In this document: piece by piece, positions 1 through 8,319 of the stretch
How positions within the stretch are numbered: position 1 is the stretch's first letter
Layout of the letters: every line of letters begins with the position of its first letter
DNA from: Peptoniphilus stercorisuis
GTDB taxonomy: Bacteria; Bacillota; Clostridia; Tissierellales; Peptoniphilaceae
Assembly: GCF_017874395.1 (NCBI RefSeq)
Contig: NZ_JAGGLJ010000004.1
Span: 1 to 64,000 of the forward strand
DNA: 64,000 nt
Direction of reading: 5' to 3'
Notes under the pieces: generated by a model
Databases searched by the model: none
Seen by the model: only the letters and a program-made list of their open reading frames with translations
What the model was told of the DNA's origin: nothing
Translations under genes and position numbers: made by a program

Positions 1-59
1 TCAAAAAGCCTTAGGATACTTATCTCCCTTAGAATACAAATTAAAATATCTATAATATT

Positions 60-611
60 TTATTTGATGTGTACTTGACAGGGCATAGTATCTATAGCTC
101 TTTTTTTGTATCTTAATATTGTAATTCCATCTTCTATATTTACATCTGTTAATTGCAAATCTATTTTTTTATTCATTTCATAAAAAAGTTTTCTTCCTTT
201 TCCAAGTATTACTGGAACTATTCCTATTTCATATTCATCTATTAAATCTTCTTCAATAAATGGTTTTATTGTAATTCCTCCACCAAATAAAAATATATTT
301 TCATTTGTATTTTTAGAATAGTTTAATACTTCTTCTGGAGATAAATATATTATATCATCATGATTTTCAATTTCTTTTCTTGTTACAACCACTATTTTTT
401 TATTTTTAAATTGCTCATTCATTTTTTCTTCATAGCAAATATATCACATTATAATAGTATCTATATCTTCAATCATTTTATCAAAATTATTTTTTCTTCC
501 AATAGTTGTATTTATATTACTTCCATCTCCACTAATCCAATTGTATTTTCCATTTGCATCAGTAATATATCCATCTAAACTTATTGCAAGACTCATTATT
601 ATATTTGCCAA
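60..611 (-). pseudogene. RibD_C/dihydrofolate-reductase-like protein, split by an in-frame TGA
   Basis: Read on the minus strand from a TTG at 611, one frame runs to the TAA at 60 and is interrupted only by a TGA at 444-446. The first part has the family opening (NIIMSLAISLDGYITD) and the second the family core (IFLFGGG, then PVILGKGRKLF). About 183 codons matches the usual size of small RibD_C/YyaP-type reductases, which bind NADPH. The TGA falls where relatives have the glycine of a GRKTYE-like motif, and the next codons (Y-I-C before YEE) also depart from it. A GGAG site lies just upstream of the TTG, 2 bases after the pirin stop, so the genes were probably co-transcribed. A tail of about 12 residues after RYKKR is unusual for the family. 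An ATG at 422 could start a 120-residue fragment but has no good SD. Substrate unknown. Confidence 0.72.
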
Positions 612-613
612 AA

Positions 614-1642
614 TTACTCCTTATTTTCAAGTCCTGGATAAAAGACATTTCCCTCTTCATGTTTTTCAAATCTTTTTTCATTTTTATCATGATAGATTTC
701 TCTTTTGTCAAAAGGCCATCCTCCAAATTGAGTATCCCTAAAATCTTCATAAGCTTTTTCTATTTCTTCCATTGAATTCATTACATAATTTCCATAAGCT
801 ACTATTGGTCCATCTATTGGTTCAGCTTCAAGAAGTAATATTTGAGTTTTTTCTTCTCCAATATTTTCTAAACTTATTTCATCTCCTGTTAAAAAAGCAT
901 ACTCATTATTATATAAAGTTTCACCTTCTACTAAAAGTTTATCTCCCTTTAAAAAATAAATAGATCTATTTAATGTATCACTTACATAGGGTGTTTTATA
1001 TTTTGCCTTAGGCTCCATTTCTATTATTTGTATTGAAAGTTTACTCTCTTCTTTTGATGCATAGGAGTTTTTAGCAGGTTTTGGAGGTTTTTCCCCCTTT
1101 AATTTTCCTGCAATTAATCTAATATTTGTCAATTTATTATTTTCATCTTTTATGTTTAATATTGGAATATCTTCATTCCAAAGCATTTTATAATCAGGAT
1201 CTACCATTCTATCCATATAATCTAAACTAAGCCATATTTGGAAAAGTTCTAATGTATTTTCTTTATCTTCATAGATAAGTGGAAACATCTCTGCATGTTG
1301 AAGACCTGATCCTGCCGTCATCCATTGAACATCACCATTTCCATATCTTCCAGATGATCCAAGTCCATCTGTATGATCTACAAATCCTTTTAATACAATT
1401 GTTATAGTTTCAAATCCTCTATGTGGATGTGCTGGAAATCCAGGGACTTTTTTGCCATAATACATTTTCCATCTATCATTAAAATTAAAATCCCCACCAT
1501 AATTATCTCTTTTAATTTGTTTCATCTCAATTGGTCCAAGCTCTGCATTTCCTTTTGGATAATAATCTATATGATGCATAGTAACTACAAAAGGATTTTG
1601 ACACTTAAGTTGAAAGCTATTTTTTCCCTTTTCAATAATCAT
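614..1642 (-). CDS. Pirin family protein
   Basis: A 342-residue bicupin of the pirin family. The pirin metal site is visible as HPHRGFET (residues 72-79, ligands H72 and H74) and GLQHAE (H116 and E118), which are the three His and one Glu that bind iron in characterised pirins. The second cupin domain fills the C-terminal half. Bacterial pirins include quercetinases and redox-linked regulators, so the substrate cannot be named from sequence. It is somewhat longer than typical members (about 290 residues) because of an extended acidic/basic C-terminal tail. ATG at 1642 has AAGGAG about 7 bases upstream. The broken RibD_C gene follows 2 bases downstream. Confidence 0.88.
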   Translation of the reverse strand: MIIEKGKNSFQLKCQNPFVVTMHHIDYYPKGNAELGPIEMKQIKRDNYGGDFNFNDRWKMYYGKKVPGFPAHPHRGFETITIVLKGFVDHTDGLGSSGRYGNGDVQWMTAGSGLQHAEMFPLIYEDKENTLELFQIWLSLDYMDRMVDPDYKMLWNEDIPILNIKDENNKLTNIRLIAGKLKGEKPPKPAKNSYASKEESKLSIQIIEMEPKAKYKTPYVSDTLNRSIYFLKGDKLLVEGETLYNNEYAFLTGDEISLENIGEEKTQILLLEAEPIDGPIVAYGNYVMNSMEEIEKAYEDFRDTQFGGWPFDKREIYHDKNEKRFEKHEEGNVFYPGLENKE

Positions 1643-1739
1643 AAAACTCTCCTTTATTATATAAATATATTTTTATACTTATACCCTATTTATTTTTTTA
1701 ATATTTGAATATAGATAAAGTAAAATTTTATATTAAATT

Positions 1740-1976
1740 CTAGCCTTTATATAACTCAAATCTATATTTTTGTTTTGTTATATTATCTTCTCTATTAGGA
1801 TCTATTTCTTCTAAAAACATTTCAAGACTTCTTGCAAACATTCCATAAGGTTCATAAAGGCATTGGTAAGATACTATTTTCTCTCTAGTTTCTGAATCTA
1901 TTAAAATATCATGTACATAATAAAGTTTCCCTTTAAAATGTCTATACGGTCTTTTTATTTCTATTTCTCTATTCAT
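1740..1976 (-). CDS. DUF1653 domain protein
   Basis: A 78-residue protein matching the DUF1653 family, whose members carry a YRHFKG-type start (residues 11-16), a central YxxLYEPYG-like stretch and an S-x-x-MFLEE motif; all three are visible here. The function of the family is not known. The gene has its own SD (AAGGAG, 5 bases before ATG), which begins directly after the U-tract of the terminator that ends the peptide transporter operon. There is therefore little space for a separate promoter, and expression may depend on read-through. No signal peptide or membrane segment. Confidence 0.8.
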   Translation of the reverse strand: MNREIEIKRPYRHFKGKLYYVHDILIDSETREKIVSYQCLYEPYGMFARSLEMFLEEIDPNREDNITKQKYRFELYKG

Positions 1977-1987
1977 ATTTTCTCCTT

Positions 1988-2016
1988 AAAAAAAGACTAT
2001 CTATATTTAGATAGCC
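1988..2016 (-). terminator. Rho-independent terminator of the peptide ABC operon
   Basis: On the minus strand a 9-bp stem (GGCTATCTA with TAGATAGTC, one G-U pair) with a short AT loop is followed by seven U residues. It lies just after the dppF stop and directly before the SD of the DUF1653 gene. Confidence 0.85.
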
Positions 2017-2025
2017 CATTTAAAT

Positions 2026-2979
2026 TTATTTACTTTCATATAAAAAACATCTAACTTTAGAACCATCTTTAGTTTCATATTCTTTTGGCTCTTCAATTTT
2101 ACATCTATTAGTCTTATAAGGACAGTTTGGAGCATATTCACATCCACCATGTCCACAAGTAAACTTCTCTATTAAATTTGTTTTAAAATCTGTCATCTTT
2201 GAATGTATTGTAAGTATTGATTGAAATAATTCCTGAGTATAGGGATGCTTTGGATTTTCGTATATTGTATTTGCATCTCCTATTTCAACAATTCTTCCTG
2301 AATACATTACAGCTATTCTATCAGACATATAATGACATACACTTAAATCATGTGTAATAAAAATCATCGTTAAATTCATTTCTTCTTTTAAACATTGTAA
2401 AAAATTAAGTATTTGAGCTTGAATTGAAACATCAAGAGCACTTACCGCCTCATCTGCTATTACAAAGCTTGGATTATTTATAAGAGCGCAGAGTATTGCT
2501 ATTCTTTGAGCTTGGCCTCCTGAAAGACCATAGGGATGTCTGTCTATATAGTCATGAGAAAGCCCAACTAAATCTAGCATTTCTTTAACTCTTTTAAGTC
2601 TTTGTTTTTTATTGAGTTTTGTGTGAACTTTTAATGGTTCTTCTAAAAGCCAACCTACTTTTTTTCTATAATTTAGTGCAGCTTTTGGATCTTGAAAAAC
2701 ATATTGCATATCTTTTTTAAGTTTTCTCTTCTCTTCTGATTTCATTCCTACAATATTTTTTCCCTTGTAGATAATTTCTCCTGAATCAGGCTCTATAAGC
2801 TGCATTATAGTTTTTGCAAGTGTAGATTTTCCACATCCACTTTCTCCAACAAGACCTAATATTTCATCTTCATATACTTCTAAATTTATATCTTTTAAAG
2901 CTTTTAAATTTTTCTTTTTATTTTTTTTAGCAAATTCTTTATTTAAATTTGTGCATTTTAATATAATATCTTTACTCAT
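2026..2979 (-). CDS. dppF: Oligo/dipeptide ABC transporter ATP-binding protein (DppF/OppF type)
   Basis: A 317-residue ABC ATPase that powers peptide import with its partner encoded just upstream. Visible motifs are Walker A GESGCGKST, signature LSGGQAQR, Walker B FVIADEAVSALD and the switch His (ITHD). The C-terminal oligopeptide-transporter extension has clustered cysteines (C-GHGG-C-EYAPN-C-PYKTNR-C), the pattern that holds a 4Fe-4S cluster in some relatives. The ATG at 2979 was chosen because it overlaps the upstream stop by 8 bases and has AGGTG at good spacing; a start further upstream would add 15 unconserved residues. Last gene of the five-gene operon. Dpp versus Opp naming is a family-level guess. 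Confidence 0.9.
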   Translation of the reverse strand: MSKDIILKCTNLNKEFAKKNKKKNLKALKDINLEVYEDEILGLVGESGCGKSTLAKTIMQLIEPDSGEIIYKGKNIVGMKSEEKRKLKKDMQYVFQDPKAALNYRKKVGWLLEEPLKVHTKLNKKQRLKRVKEMLDLVGLSHDYIDRHPYGLSGGQAQRIAILCALINNPSFVIADEAVSALDVSIQAQILNFLQCLKEEMNLTMIFITHDLSVCHYMSDRIAVMYSGRIVEIGDANTIYENPKHPYTQELFQSILTIHSKMTDFKTNLIEKFTCGHGGCEYAPNCPYKTNRCKIEEPKEYETKDGSKVRCFLYESK

Positions 2980-3943
2980 TAAATTCACCTGCAAATAGAC
3001 AATATGCCCAATGGTTTTCTCCAACTGATACTGCCTTTAAAGGTTCTTTCAAACAGATATCTTTTCCATATTTACATCTTGGATAAAATGGACAATTAGC
3101 TTTTTTCTCTTTAATAGAAGGTACTCTGCCCTTTATTGCATGAATTTCTTCTCCCTTTATTGCATTTTCAGGAAGTGATGACAATAATTCCTTAGTATAA
3201 GGGTGAGATGGACTTTCTATAATATCATCAATAAGACCATCTTCTACAATTCTTCCAGAATACATTACTATTACTTCTCTACTCATATATTTTATTAATC
3301 CCAAATTATGTGAAATTACAATTAAAGTAGTTCCATATTTTGAGCAAAGAGATTTTAAAAGTCTAAGTATTTTATACTGTACTGTTACATCAAGAGCTGT
3401 TGTAGCTTCATCTGCTATTAAAAGTTTTGGATGATTTATTATAGCCATAGCTATTAAAATTCTTTGTCTTTGTCCTCCTGAAAATTCATGAGGATATTTA
3501 TACATATCTTTTTCAGGATTTGGAAGCTGTACTTCCTCTAAAGAATTTATAACTCTTTTTTCCACTTCTTTTTTAGAAAGTTTTTTATTATGAATTAAAA
3601 GCATTTCAGCCATTTGTTCATAAATTGTAAGAAGTGGATTTAGTGCATTTAAAGGATTTTGAAATATCATTGCTATTTCACAGCCTAGCATCTTTCTTCT
3701 AGTTATACTATCTAATTTTAATAAGTCTCTTTCATTTATTAAAATTTCACCTTTTTTAATACTAAATCTTTCATTTAATAGCCCCATTATTGTAAGAGCT
3801 GTAATAGATTTTCCTGATCCTGATTCACCTACGAAACCAAGTACAGTACCCTCTTCTATACTAAAGGAGACATCTGTAATAACTGGATATTTTTTTCCAC
3901 TTAATTCTATATCTACTGATAGATCTTTTACATCTAATAACAT
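2972..3943 (-). CDS. dppD: Oligo/dipeptide ABC transporter ATP-binding protein (DppD/OppD type)
   Basis: A 323-residue ABC ATPase, the first of two in the importer. Walker A GESGSGKS (near residue 41), signature FSGGQRQRILIA, Walker B LLIADEATTALD and switch ISHN are present. The C-terminal region carries the family cysteines in CPFYPRCKYGKDIC, a likely 4Fe-4S site by comparison with DppD/MppD proteins. It starts with ATG overlapping the last base of dppC, with GGGAGG upstream, so translation is coupled. It would form a heterodimer with DppF under the DppB-DppC channel. Confidence 0.92.
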   Translation of the reverse strand: MLLDVKDLSVDIELSGKKYPVITDVSFSIEEGTVLGFVGESGSGKSITALTIMGLLNERFSIKKGEILINERDLLKLDSITRRKMLGCEIAMIFQNPLNALNPLLTIYEQMAEMLLIHNKKLSKKEVEKRVINSLEEVQLPNPEKDMYKYPHEFSGGQRQRILIAMAIINHPKLLIADEATTALDVTVQYKILRLLKSLCSKYGTTLIVISHNLGLIKYMSREVIVMYSGRIVEDGLIDDIIESPSHPYTKELLSSLPENAIKGEEIHAIKGRVPSIKEKKANCPFYPRCKYGKDICLKEPLKAVSVGENHWAYCLFAGEFNE

Positions 3944-4770
3944 TATGACGCCTCCCTTACCTTTAATGCTTTTCTAAGACCATCTGATAATAGGTTAAAC
4001 CCTATTACAAATAAAGTTATCATTAGCCCTGGAATTACTGCAGTAAAAGGACTTGATATTATTGATGACTGTGCACGAGTTAACATATTTCCCCAACTAG
4101 GTTCTGGTGGTTGAATTCCAAGTCCTAAATAGCTAAGACCAGCTTCAGCCATTACTGAGGATGAAAATTTCATAGCACTTACAACTAAAAGTGTTGGCAC
4201 TAAATCAGGTAAAATATGTCTAAATATTATTCTAGTTTCTTTTACTCCAACAGCTTTTGCCCACAATATATGTTCTTGCTTTTTTAAGTACAAAACTTGA
4301 GACCTTGTCATTTTTGCAAAGGTTGTAAAATTCATTATAGAAATTGCAATTACAGTTTGTTTTGTTCCTCTTCCAAAGATTGTAACAAATAATAATAATA
4401 AAACCGTTCCAGGAATTGTCATAAAAACATCTACTATTCTCATTAAAATATTATCTATTATTCCGCCTACATAACCAGAAACAAGTCCTATTAAAGTCCC
4501 TAGACTTCCAGCTACAAGTAGTGTTGTAATTCCTATAAAAAAGGCTTTTTGTGAAGCTATCATTATTCTTGATAATATATCTCTACCTAGGTGATCTGTT
4601 CCAAATAAATGTGCTTTTGATGGACCTTGTAATTGATCTAATATATTTGATGATGTCTCATAGGGATCATAGGGTGTCCAGAAAAATGAGACAATACAAA
4701 TTAAAAGTAATATAGTTATAATAGATAGTCCTATTTGTAAGTCTTTATTTTTCTTTAATATTCTTTTCAT
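3943..4770 (-). CDS. dppC: Oligo/dipeptide ABC transporter permease (DppC/OppC type)
   Basis: A 275-residue inner-membrane permease with about six hydrophobic segments. The N-terminal OppC_N-like segment contains the typical YDPYET and FGTDHLGRD stretches, and the EAA loop that contacts the ATPase is seen around GVKETRIIFRHILPD. It follows dppB with a 4-base overlap and has AGGAGGAG before its ATG. Together with DppB it forms the peptide translocation path. Confidence 0.93.
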   Translation of the reverse strand: MKRILKKNKDLQIGLSIITILLLICIVSFFWTPYDPYETSSNILDQLQGPSKAHLFGTDHLGRDILSRIMIASQKAFFIGITTLLVAGSLGTLIGLVSGYVGGIIDNILMRIVDVFMTIPGTVLLLLFVTIFGRGTKQTVIAISIMNFTTFAKMTRSQVLYLKKQEHILWAKAVGVKETRIIFRHILPDLVPTLLVVSAMKFSSSVMAEAGLSYLGLGIQPPEPSWGNMLTRAQSSIISSPFTAVIPGLMITLFVIGFNLLSDGLRKALKVREAS

Positions 4771-5720
4771 TTTCTCCTCCTAAGATCAATTCTTGGATCA
4801 ATTATCATATATAAAATATCTACTAATAAATTTATAAATACGACAAGTATTGAATAAAATAAAATAATCCCTTGAGAAACTGGATAATCACTTTCTTTTA
4901 TTGCAACTATTAAAAGAGAACCTAATCCTTGAATATTAAATACATTTTCAATTATTATACTTCCCATAGCAAGATTAATTAAAACCATTGAAAGTATTGT
5001 TATAAGTGGTATCAAAGCATTTTTAAATATATGTTTTGACAGTACTTTATCATCAAGCAAACCCTTTGCCTTAGCAAGTAATACATAGTCCTTATTTTTT
5101 TCTTCATTTACAGCATTTACTAAATATCTTATTACTATACTTATATTTCCTATGCTTAATACTAATACTGGCATAAAAATTGATTTTAATGTTCTTATTG
5201 GATCATTTAAAGATATATAACTTCTAGTTGGAAATAAATTTAACTTTAAAGAAAAAATCCACATAAATAAAATAGCTAACCAGAAACTAGGAATAGCAAG
5301 TCCTAGTTGTGACAAAATATTATATGCTATTCCCATTCCTGATTCTTCTTTTTTAGATATATAAAGCCCCAAAGGTATTGATATAATAATTGTTAAAATC
5401 ATAGATAAAAAAGTTATTGTAAGAGTAGGACCTAGTCTTTTATTAATTAATTCACTAACTGGTTTTTTATATTTAAAACTATTTCCCAAATCTCCTTTTA
5501 CTGCACCATTTATCCAATTTACATATCTTTTATGAACTGGTTCATCTAAATTAAATTCTTCCCTAAATTTAGCGGCAAGTTTTGGATTATTATCAATCTC
5601 TTCTGCTCCAAGTTGAGATAATACAGGATCTCCTGGTATTATTTGGAACATAAAAAACACTACAACTGAAATTACAAATACAGTTAATACTCCACTAAAT
5701 ATCCTTTTTATTATTGACAT
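4767..5720 (-). CDS. dppB: Oligo/dipeptide ABC transporter permease (DppB/OppB type)
   Basis: A 317-residue permease with the DppB-type N-terminus (one membrane helix, then FFMFQIIPGDPV), an external domain with FNLDEPVHKRY, and further membrane helices. The EAA-like loop is AKAKGLLDDKVLSKHIFKNA. It lies 5 bases downstream of the substrate-binding lipoprotein gene and overlaps dppC by 4 bases. The SD (GAGAGG) is unusually far from the ATG, about 12 bases. Confidence 0.93.
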   Translation of the reverse strand: MSIIKRIFSGVLTVFVISVVVFFMFQIIPGDPVLSQLGAEEIDNNPKLAAKFREEFNLDEPVHKRYVNWINGAVKGDLGNSFKYKKPVSELINKRLGPTLTITFLSMILTIIISIPLGLYISKKEESGMGIAYNILSQLGLAIPSFWLAILFMWIFSLKLNLFPTRSYISLNDPIRTLKSIFMPVLVLSIGNISIVIRYLVNAVNEEKNKDYVLLAKAKGLLDDKVLSKHIFKNALIPLITILSMVLINLAMGSIIIENVFNIQGLGSLLIVAIKESDYPVSQGIILFYSILVVFINLLVDILYMIIDPRIDLRRRK

Positions 5721-5725
5721 TGGTT

Positions 5726-7276
5726 TTATTTCCTCTCAATTAAAGAAATATCAACAAAAGCAAATGGATAACTTTCATATCCTGTGTATTTTTTTGATGT
5801 TGCAGTAGAAATTCCTGGATCTATTGTAAATACACCTACTGCTTCTTCTGTTAATATCTTTTGTAATTCTTTATATTTTAAAGCAGCTTCATTTTGATCT
5901 ACCGTTTCTTGAGCTTCTTTTAAAATTCTATCAAACTCTTCACTTTTTAATCCTGGCATATTACCCTTAGCAGTTGATTCATATCTAGATAATACTCTAG
6001 ATGGATCAGGATATCCCACTACATTTAATATAGCCATATCATAATTAAAACCTTTATAAACTTCTTCATAATAAGTATTCCATGGAATAGGATCATTTTT
6101 AGCATTTATTCCAACTTTAGCTAAATCTTCAATCATAAGTGCTACCATATCTTGTTCCATTTCATTTTCTGCAACAGTTTTTATTACTACATCAAGTCCA
6201 TTTTCATATCCAGCTTTAGCTAAATATTCCTTTGATTTTTCTATATCATATGTGAAGAAATCTTTTAAATCTCCATTATAATAATCTTTTAAAACTGGTG
6301 TTAAATGAGAATATAAAATAGCTCCTCTGCCATTAGAAATAGAATTTAACATTTTTTCTTTATCAATTGCATAATTAACAGCATATCTTAAATCCTTATT
6401 GCTAAATAATTCTCCTTCTCTTTGATTCATATATAATACACGAACATCATTAGAAAGTCCTTCTGAAATTTCATATCCCTCTTCTTTTATTCTGTCATAA
6501 TTTTCATTATTTAAAGAAATAGAATCAATTTCGCCATTTTCAAAAGCTATTGGAAGAGTTGATGCATCTGCATATTTTCTAAACTCCATATTTTTTACAT
6601 TTGGAACATTGCCATAATAATCTTCAAAAGCCTGCATTGTAATATGATCACCTTCATCATATTCAATAAATTCATAAGGACCTACACCTACTGGATGAGT
6701 AGATTGCTCATCTTCACTATAATCAGATGGAACTAAGAGCCCATCAGCTAAAGTGTGCATTGTAGTTAAAACACCATAACTATTGTCACAGTATACCTTT
6801 AGATGAGTATCGTCTATTATTTCAATTTTGCCCTTGTTAAAGCCCTCATCTTCACCATTTAAAATTTGATGAAAATATCCAGATCCTGCTACCATTTCTG
6901 GTGTAATACCATCAATCATTCCTGCAAGTCTTTCATAAGAATATTTAACATCTTCACTTGTTAAATCTTTACCATTGTGAAATTTAACGTTATCCTTTAA
7001 TACAATATCAAAAACTATAAAAGGATCTTCTGAAGTAATGTCAATTTTTTCTGCAACGCCAGGCTCTAAGGAACCATCAGTTTTATACTTATAAATACCT
7101 TCATGCATATTTCTAAGTACCATCTTCGTATTAGCAGATACATCTGCAAGTGGTGCGATGCTAATAAAATCTGCTGGATAAGTTCCTACAAATGCTTCTT
7201 GCTCATCCTTTGCACCATTTCCACATCCAACAAGTAGTAATGCTAGCATTAGAACGAGACTAATTTTTCTTTTCAT
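5726..7276 (-). CDS. Peptide ABC transporter substrate-binding lipoprotein
   Basis: A 516-residue extracellular solute-binding protein family 5 (DppA/OppA-type) lipoprotein. A short signal peptide ends in the lipobox LLVG-C (Cys18), so it is anchored outside the membrane and presents ligand to DppBC. Family hallmarks include LRNMHEGIYKYKTDGSLEPGVAEK and FHNGKDLTSEDVKYSYERL. The ATG at 7276 was chosen over the one 12 bases upstream because GGAGG lies 5 bases before it, inside the longer frame. First gene of the operon, behind a roughly 170-base leader. Some family 5 proteins bind nickel or opines, so the ligand is not certain. Confidence 0.92.
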   Translation of the reverse strand: MKRKISLVLMLALLLVGCGNGAKDEQEAFVGTYPADFISIAPLADVSANTKMVLRNMHEGIYKYKTDGSLEPGVAEKIDITSEDPFIVFDIVLKDNVKFHNGKDLTSEDVKYSYERLAGMIDGITPEMVAGSGYFHQILNGEDEGFNKGKIEIIDDTHLKVYCDNSYGVLTTMHTLADGLLVPSDYSEDEQSTHPVGVGPYEFIEYDEGDHITMQAFEDYYGNVPNVKNMEFRKYADASTLPIAFENGEIDSISLNNENYDRIKEEGYEISEGLSNDVRVLYMNQREGELFSNKDLRYAVNYAIDKEKMLNSISNGRGAILYSHLTPVLKDYYNGDLKDFFTYDIEKSKEYLAKAGYENGLDVVIKTVAENEMEQDMVALMIEDLAKVGINAKNDPIPWNTYYEEVYKGFNYDMAILNVVGYPDPSRVLSRYESTAKGNMPGLKSEEFDRILKEAQETVDQNEAALKYKELQKILTEEAVGVFTIDPGISTATSKKYTGYESYPFAFVDISLIERK

Positions 7277-7287
7277 TTTGTCCTCCA

Positions 7288-7320
7288 TAATTAATAATTA
7301 TTTTACAATAAAAAAAGGGT
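7288..7320 (-). terminator. Intrinsic terminator inside the peptide-operon leader
   Basis: On the minus strand a 13-position stem with one mismatch (GGGTTTTTTGTCC with GGATAAATAACCC) and a 4-base loop is followed by a run of U. It sits between the operon promoter and the first gene, so it can only work as an attenuator or riboswitch expression platform. Confidence 0.85.
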
Positions 7321-7446
7321 TATTTATCCAAAGGACAAAAAACCCTAAAATGTAAGTTTACTTCTCGGCTTTACCTCTTAGATTAAAGCATGTAAATTCC
7401 ATTGTAAAAATACTATGTAATAGTTTGCCTCCATTAGCAAACCATT
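7321..7446 (-). ncRNA. Structured 5' leader of the peptide ABC operon (possible riboswitch, family not recognised)
   Basis: This is most of the 314-base gap between the lipoprotein gene and the HxlR gene. The leader begins with a perfect 6-bp hairpin (GTTTGC with GCAAAC, 7423-7442), followed at once by a second hairpin (ACTAT-TAC-ATAGT, 7412-7424) that shares two bases with it, then a purine-rich stretch (AAGAGGTAAAGCCGAGAAG) and partly self-complementary GTAAA/TTTAC segments before the terminator. I do not recognise a T-box, lysine, SAM, cobalamin, TPP, purine, glycine or FMN core. The ligand, if any, is unknown. Confidence 0.5.
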
Positions 7447-7452
7447 AGAACA

Positions 7453-7480
7453 ATTGTAACACATAAATAAGCATTGTCAA
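7453..7480 (-). promoter_or_regulatory. Sigma-A type promoter of the peptide ABC operon
   Basis: A perfect -35 TTGACA (7475-7480) and a -10 TACAAT (7453-7458) are separated by 16 bases. Transcription would start near 7446, which gives a leader of about 170 bases. Confidence 0.85.
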
Positions 7481-7550
7481 CAATTTAATTATAAATGTAA
7501 ACTTATATTTTTTTGTAACTTTAATACTTGATGAAGGCCGATATATAATT

Positions 7551-7563
7551 TATACTAAGTATA
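7551..7563. promoter_or_regulatory. Candidate HxlR operator (TATACT-A-AGTATA)
   Basis: A perfect 13-bp palindrome lies just downstream of a TATAAT (7543-7548) that is a plausible -10 for the HxlR gene. HxlR/YodB-type regulators bind short inverted repeats of this sort, so autorepression is a reasonable inference. AT-richness makes chance occurrence possible. Confidence 0.4.
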
Positions 7564-7602
7564 TAATTTAATGTATATATTTTAATAGCTAGGAGATATA
7601 AA

Positions 7603-7965
7603 ATGATTGAAAAAATGACTTTTGAAGAATACATAGAAATACTTAAAAATTCAGCTAAGTATGAAAAAGACTGTCCTGTTCGTAAAACCTTAAAACTATT
7701 TCATGGAAAATGGAATACTCGTGTTTTATTTGAACTTTCAAAAAAAGAAAGATGTAGATTTTGTGATTTGAAAAAATTAATTCCAGAAATTACAAGTACA
7801 ATGCTTACATCTACATTAAGAGAACTTGTTTCCTTTGGAGTTGTTGATAGAATACAGTTTAATGAAATTCCACCAAGAGTAGAATACTCTTTAACAGATA
7901 GTGGACGAGAACTTATGCCTGTATTTTTTGAAATGGCTAAGTGGGGAGAAAAATACTTACTATAA
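7603..7965 (+). CDS. HxlR family transcriptional regulator
   Basis: A 120-residue winged-helix regulator of the HxlR (YodB/HypR) family. The typical CPVRKTL...HGKWNTRVLFEL opening (C24 to about residue 45) is followed by RFCDLKKLIPEITSTMLTSTLREL, the DNA-binding helices, and a wing with PPRVEYSLTDSGREL. In YodB/HypR the conserved N-terminal Cys senses quinones or disulfide stress; here C24 is present, with two extra cysteines (C51, C54). It is divergent from the peptide importer operon and may control it. SD AGGAG lies about 8 bases before the ATG. It ends at a symmetric terminator shared with the gene on the other strand. Confidence 0.9.
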   Translation: MIEKMTFEEYIEILKNSAKYEKDCPVRKTLKLFHGKWNTRVLFELSKKERCRFCDLKKLIPEITSTMLTSTLRELVSFGVVDRIQFNEIPPRVEYSLTDSGRELMPVFFEMAKWGEKYLL

Positions 7966-8001
7966 AAAAAGCTTAAAGGTTTAAACCTTTAAGCTTTTTT
8001 T
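7964..8001. terminator. Perfectly palindromic bidirectional terminator
   Basis: A 38-base perfect palindrome centred on GGTTTAAACC, with seven A on the left and seven T on the right. It can terminate the HxlR transcript on the plus strand and the two-component operon on the minus strand. Confidence 0.92.
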
Positions 8002-8309
8002 CATCCTAAATCATTACTTAATATTCCTATAATAAGTGCAAACAATAAGGAAATTATTCCAGCTGCAACACATATTACAAATACAATTAAATTATCTAAA
8101 CTTGATGGATCAAAAAGTTTATTTATAACTGAAAATAAGGAAAACATACCAATGAATACTAAAGTAATGCCTGGAAGATATTTTATAAATTTTAGTTTTT
8201 TAGCAGCAAAGTTTACAACAAAAGTTATTACTATTGCAGCAATAATCACATAAATTGCAATCATCATATATTGCGTATGACCACTTATAAGCTCTGTTAT
8301 CTTAGACAT
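8001..8309 (-). CDS. Small membrane protein of unknown function
   Basis: A 102-residue protein with three hydrophobic segments (about residues 14-36, 43-63 and 73-97) separated by a KKLKFIKYLPG loop, which suggests three membrane helices. No family was recognised. It follows the lipoprotein gene by 10 bases and is the last gene of the two-component operon. Its stop codon overlaps the end of the shared terminator. A role in envelope sensing or stress is suggested only by its neighbours. Confidence 0.7.
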   Translation of the reverse strand: MSKITELISGHTQYMMIAIYVIIAAIVITFVVNFAAKKLKFIKYLPGITLVFIGMFSLFSVINKLFDPSSLDNLIVFVICVAAGIISLLFALIIGILSNDLG

Positions 8310-8319
8310 TTTTCACCTC

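Noticed and set aside
1-59. A possible minus-strand frame at the left edge reading on past the RibD_C stop (ending YPKAF before a TGA)
   Set aside because: It has no start or family match, overlaps the decayed gene in another frame and is short and AT-rich; it may only reflect a frameshift in the decayed gene's tail.
444-446. TGA read as a recoded sense codon or selenocysteine
   Set aside because: The position corresponds to Gly in relatives, no selenocysteine insertion structure is evident, and nearby motif residues have drifted as well, so a disabling mutation is simpler.
7321-7446. Assigning the leader to the lysine, T-box, SAM or cobalamin riboswitch classes
   Set aside because: GAGGTAAAG and GCCGAG fragments recall parts of the lysine class, but the conserved core order and the T-box sequence are absent.
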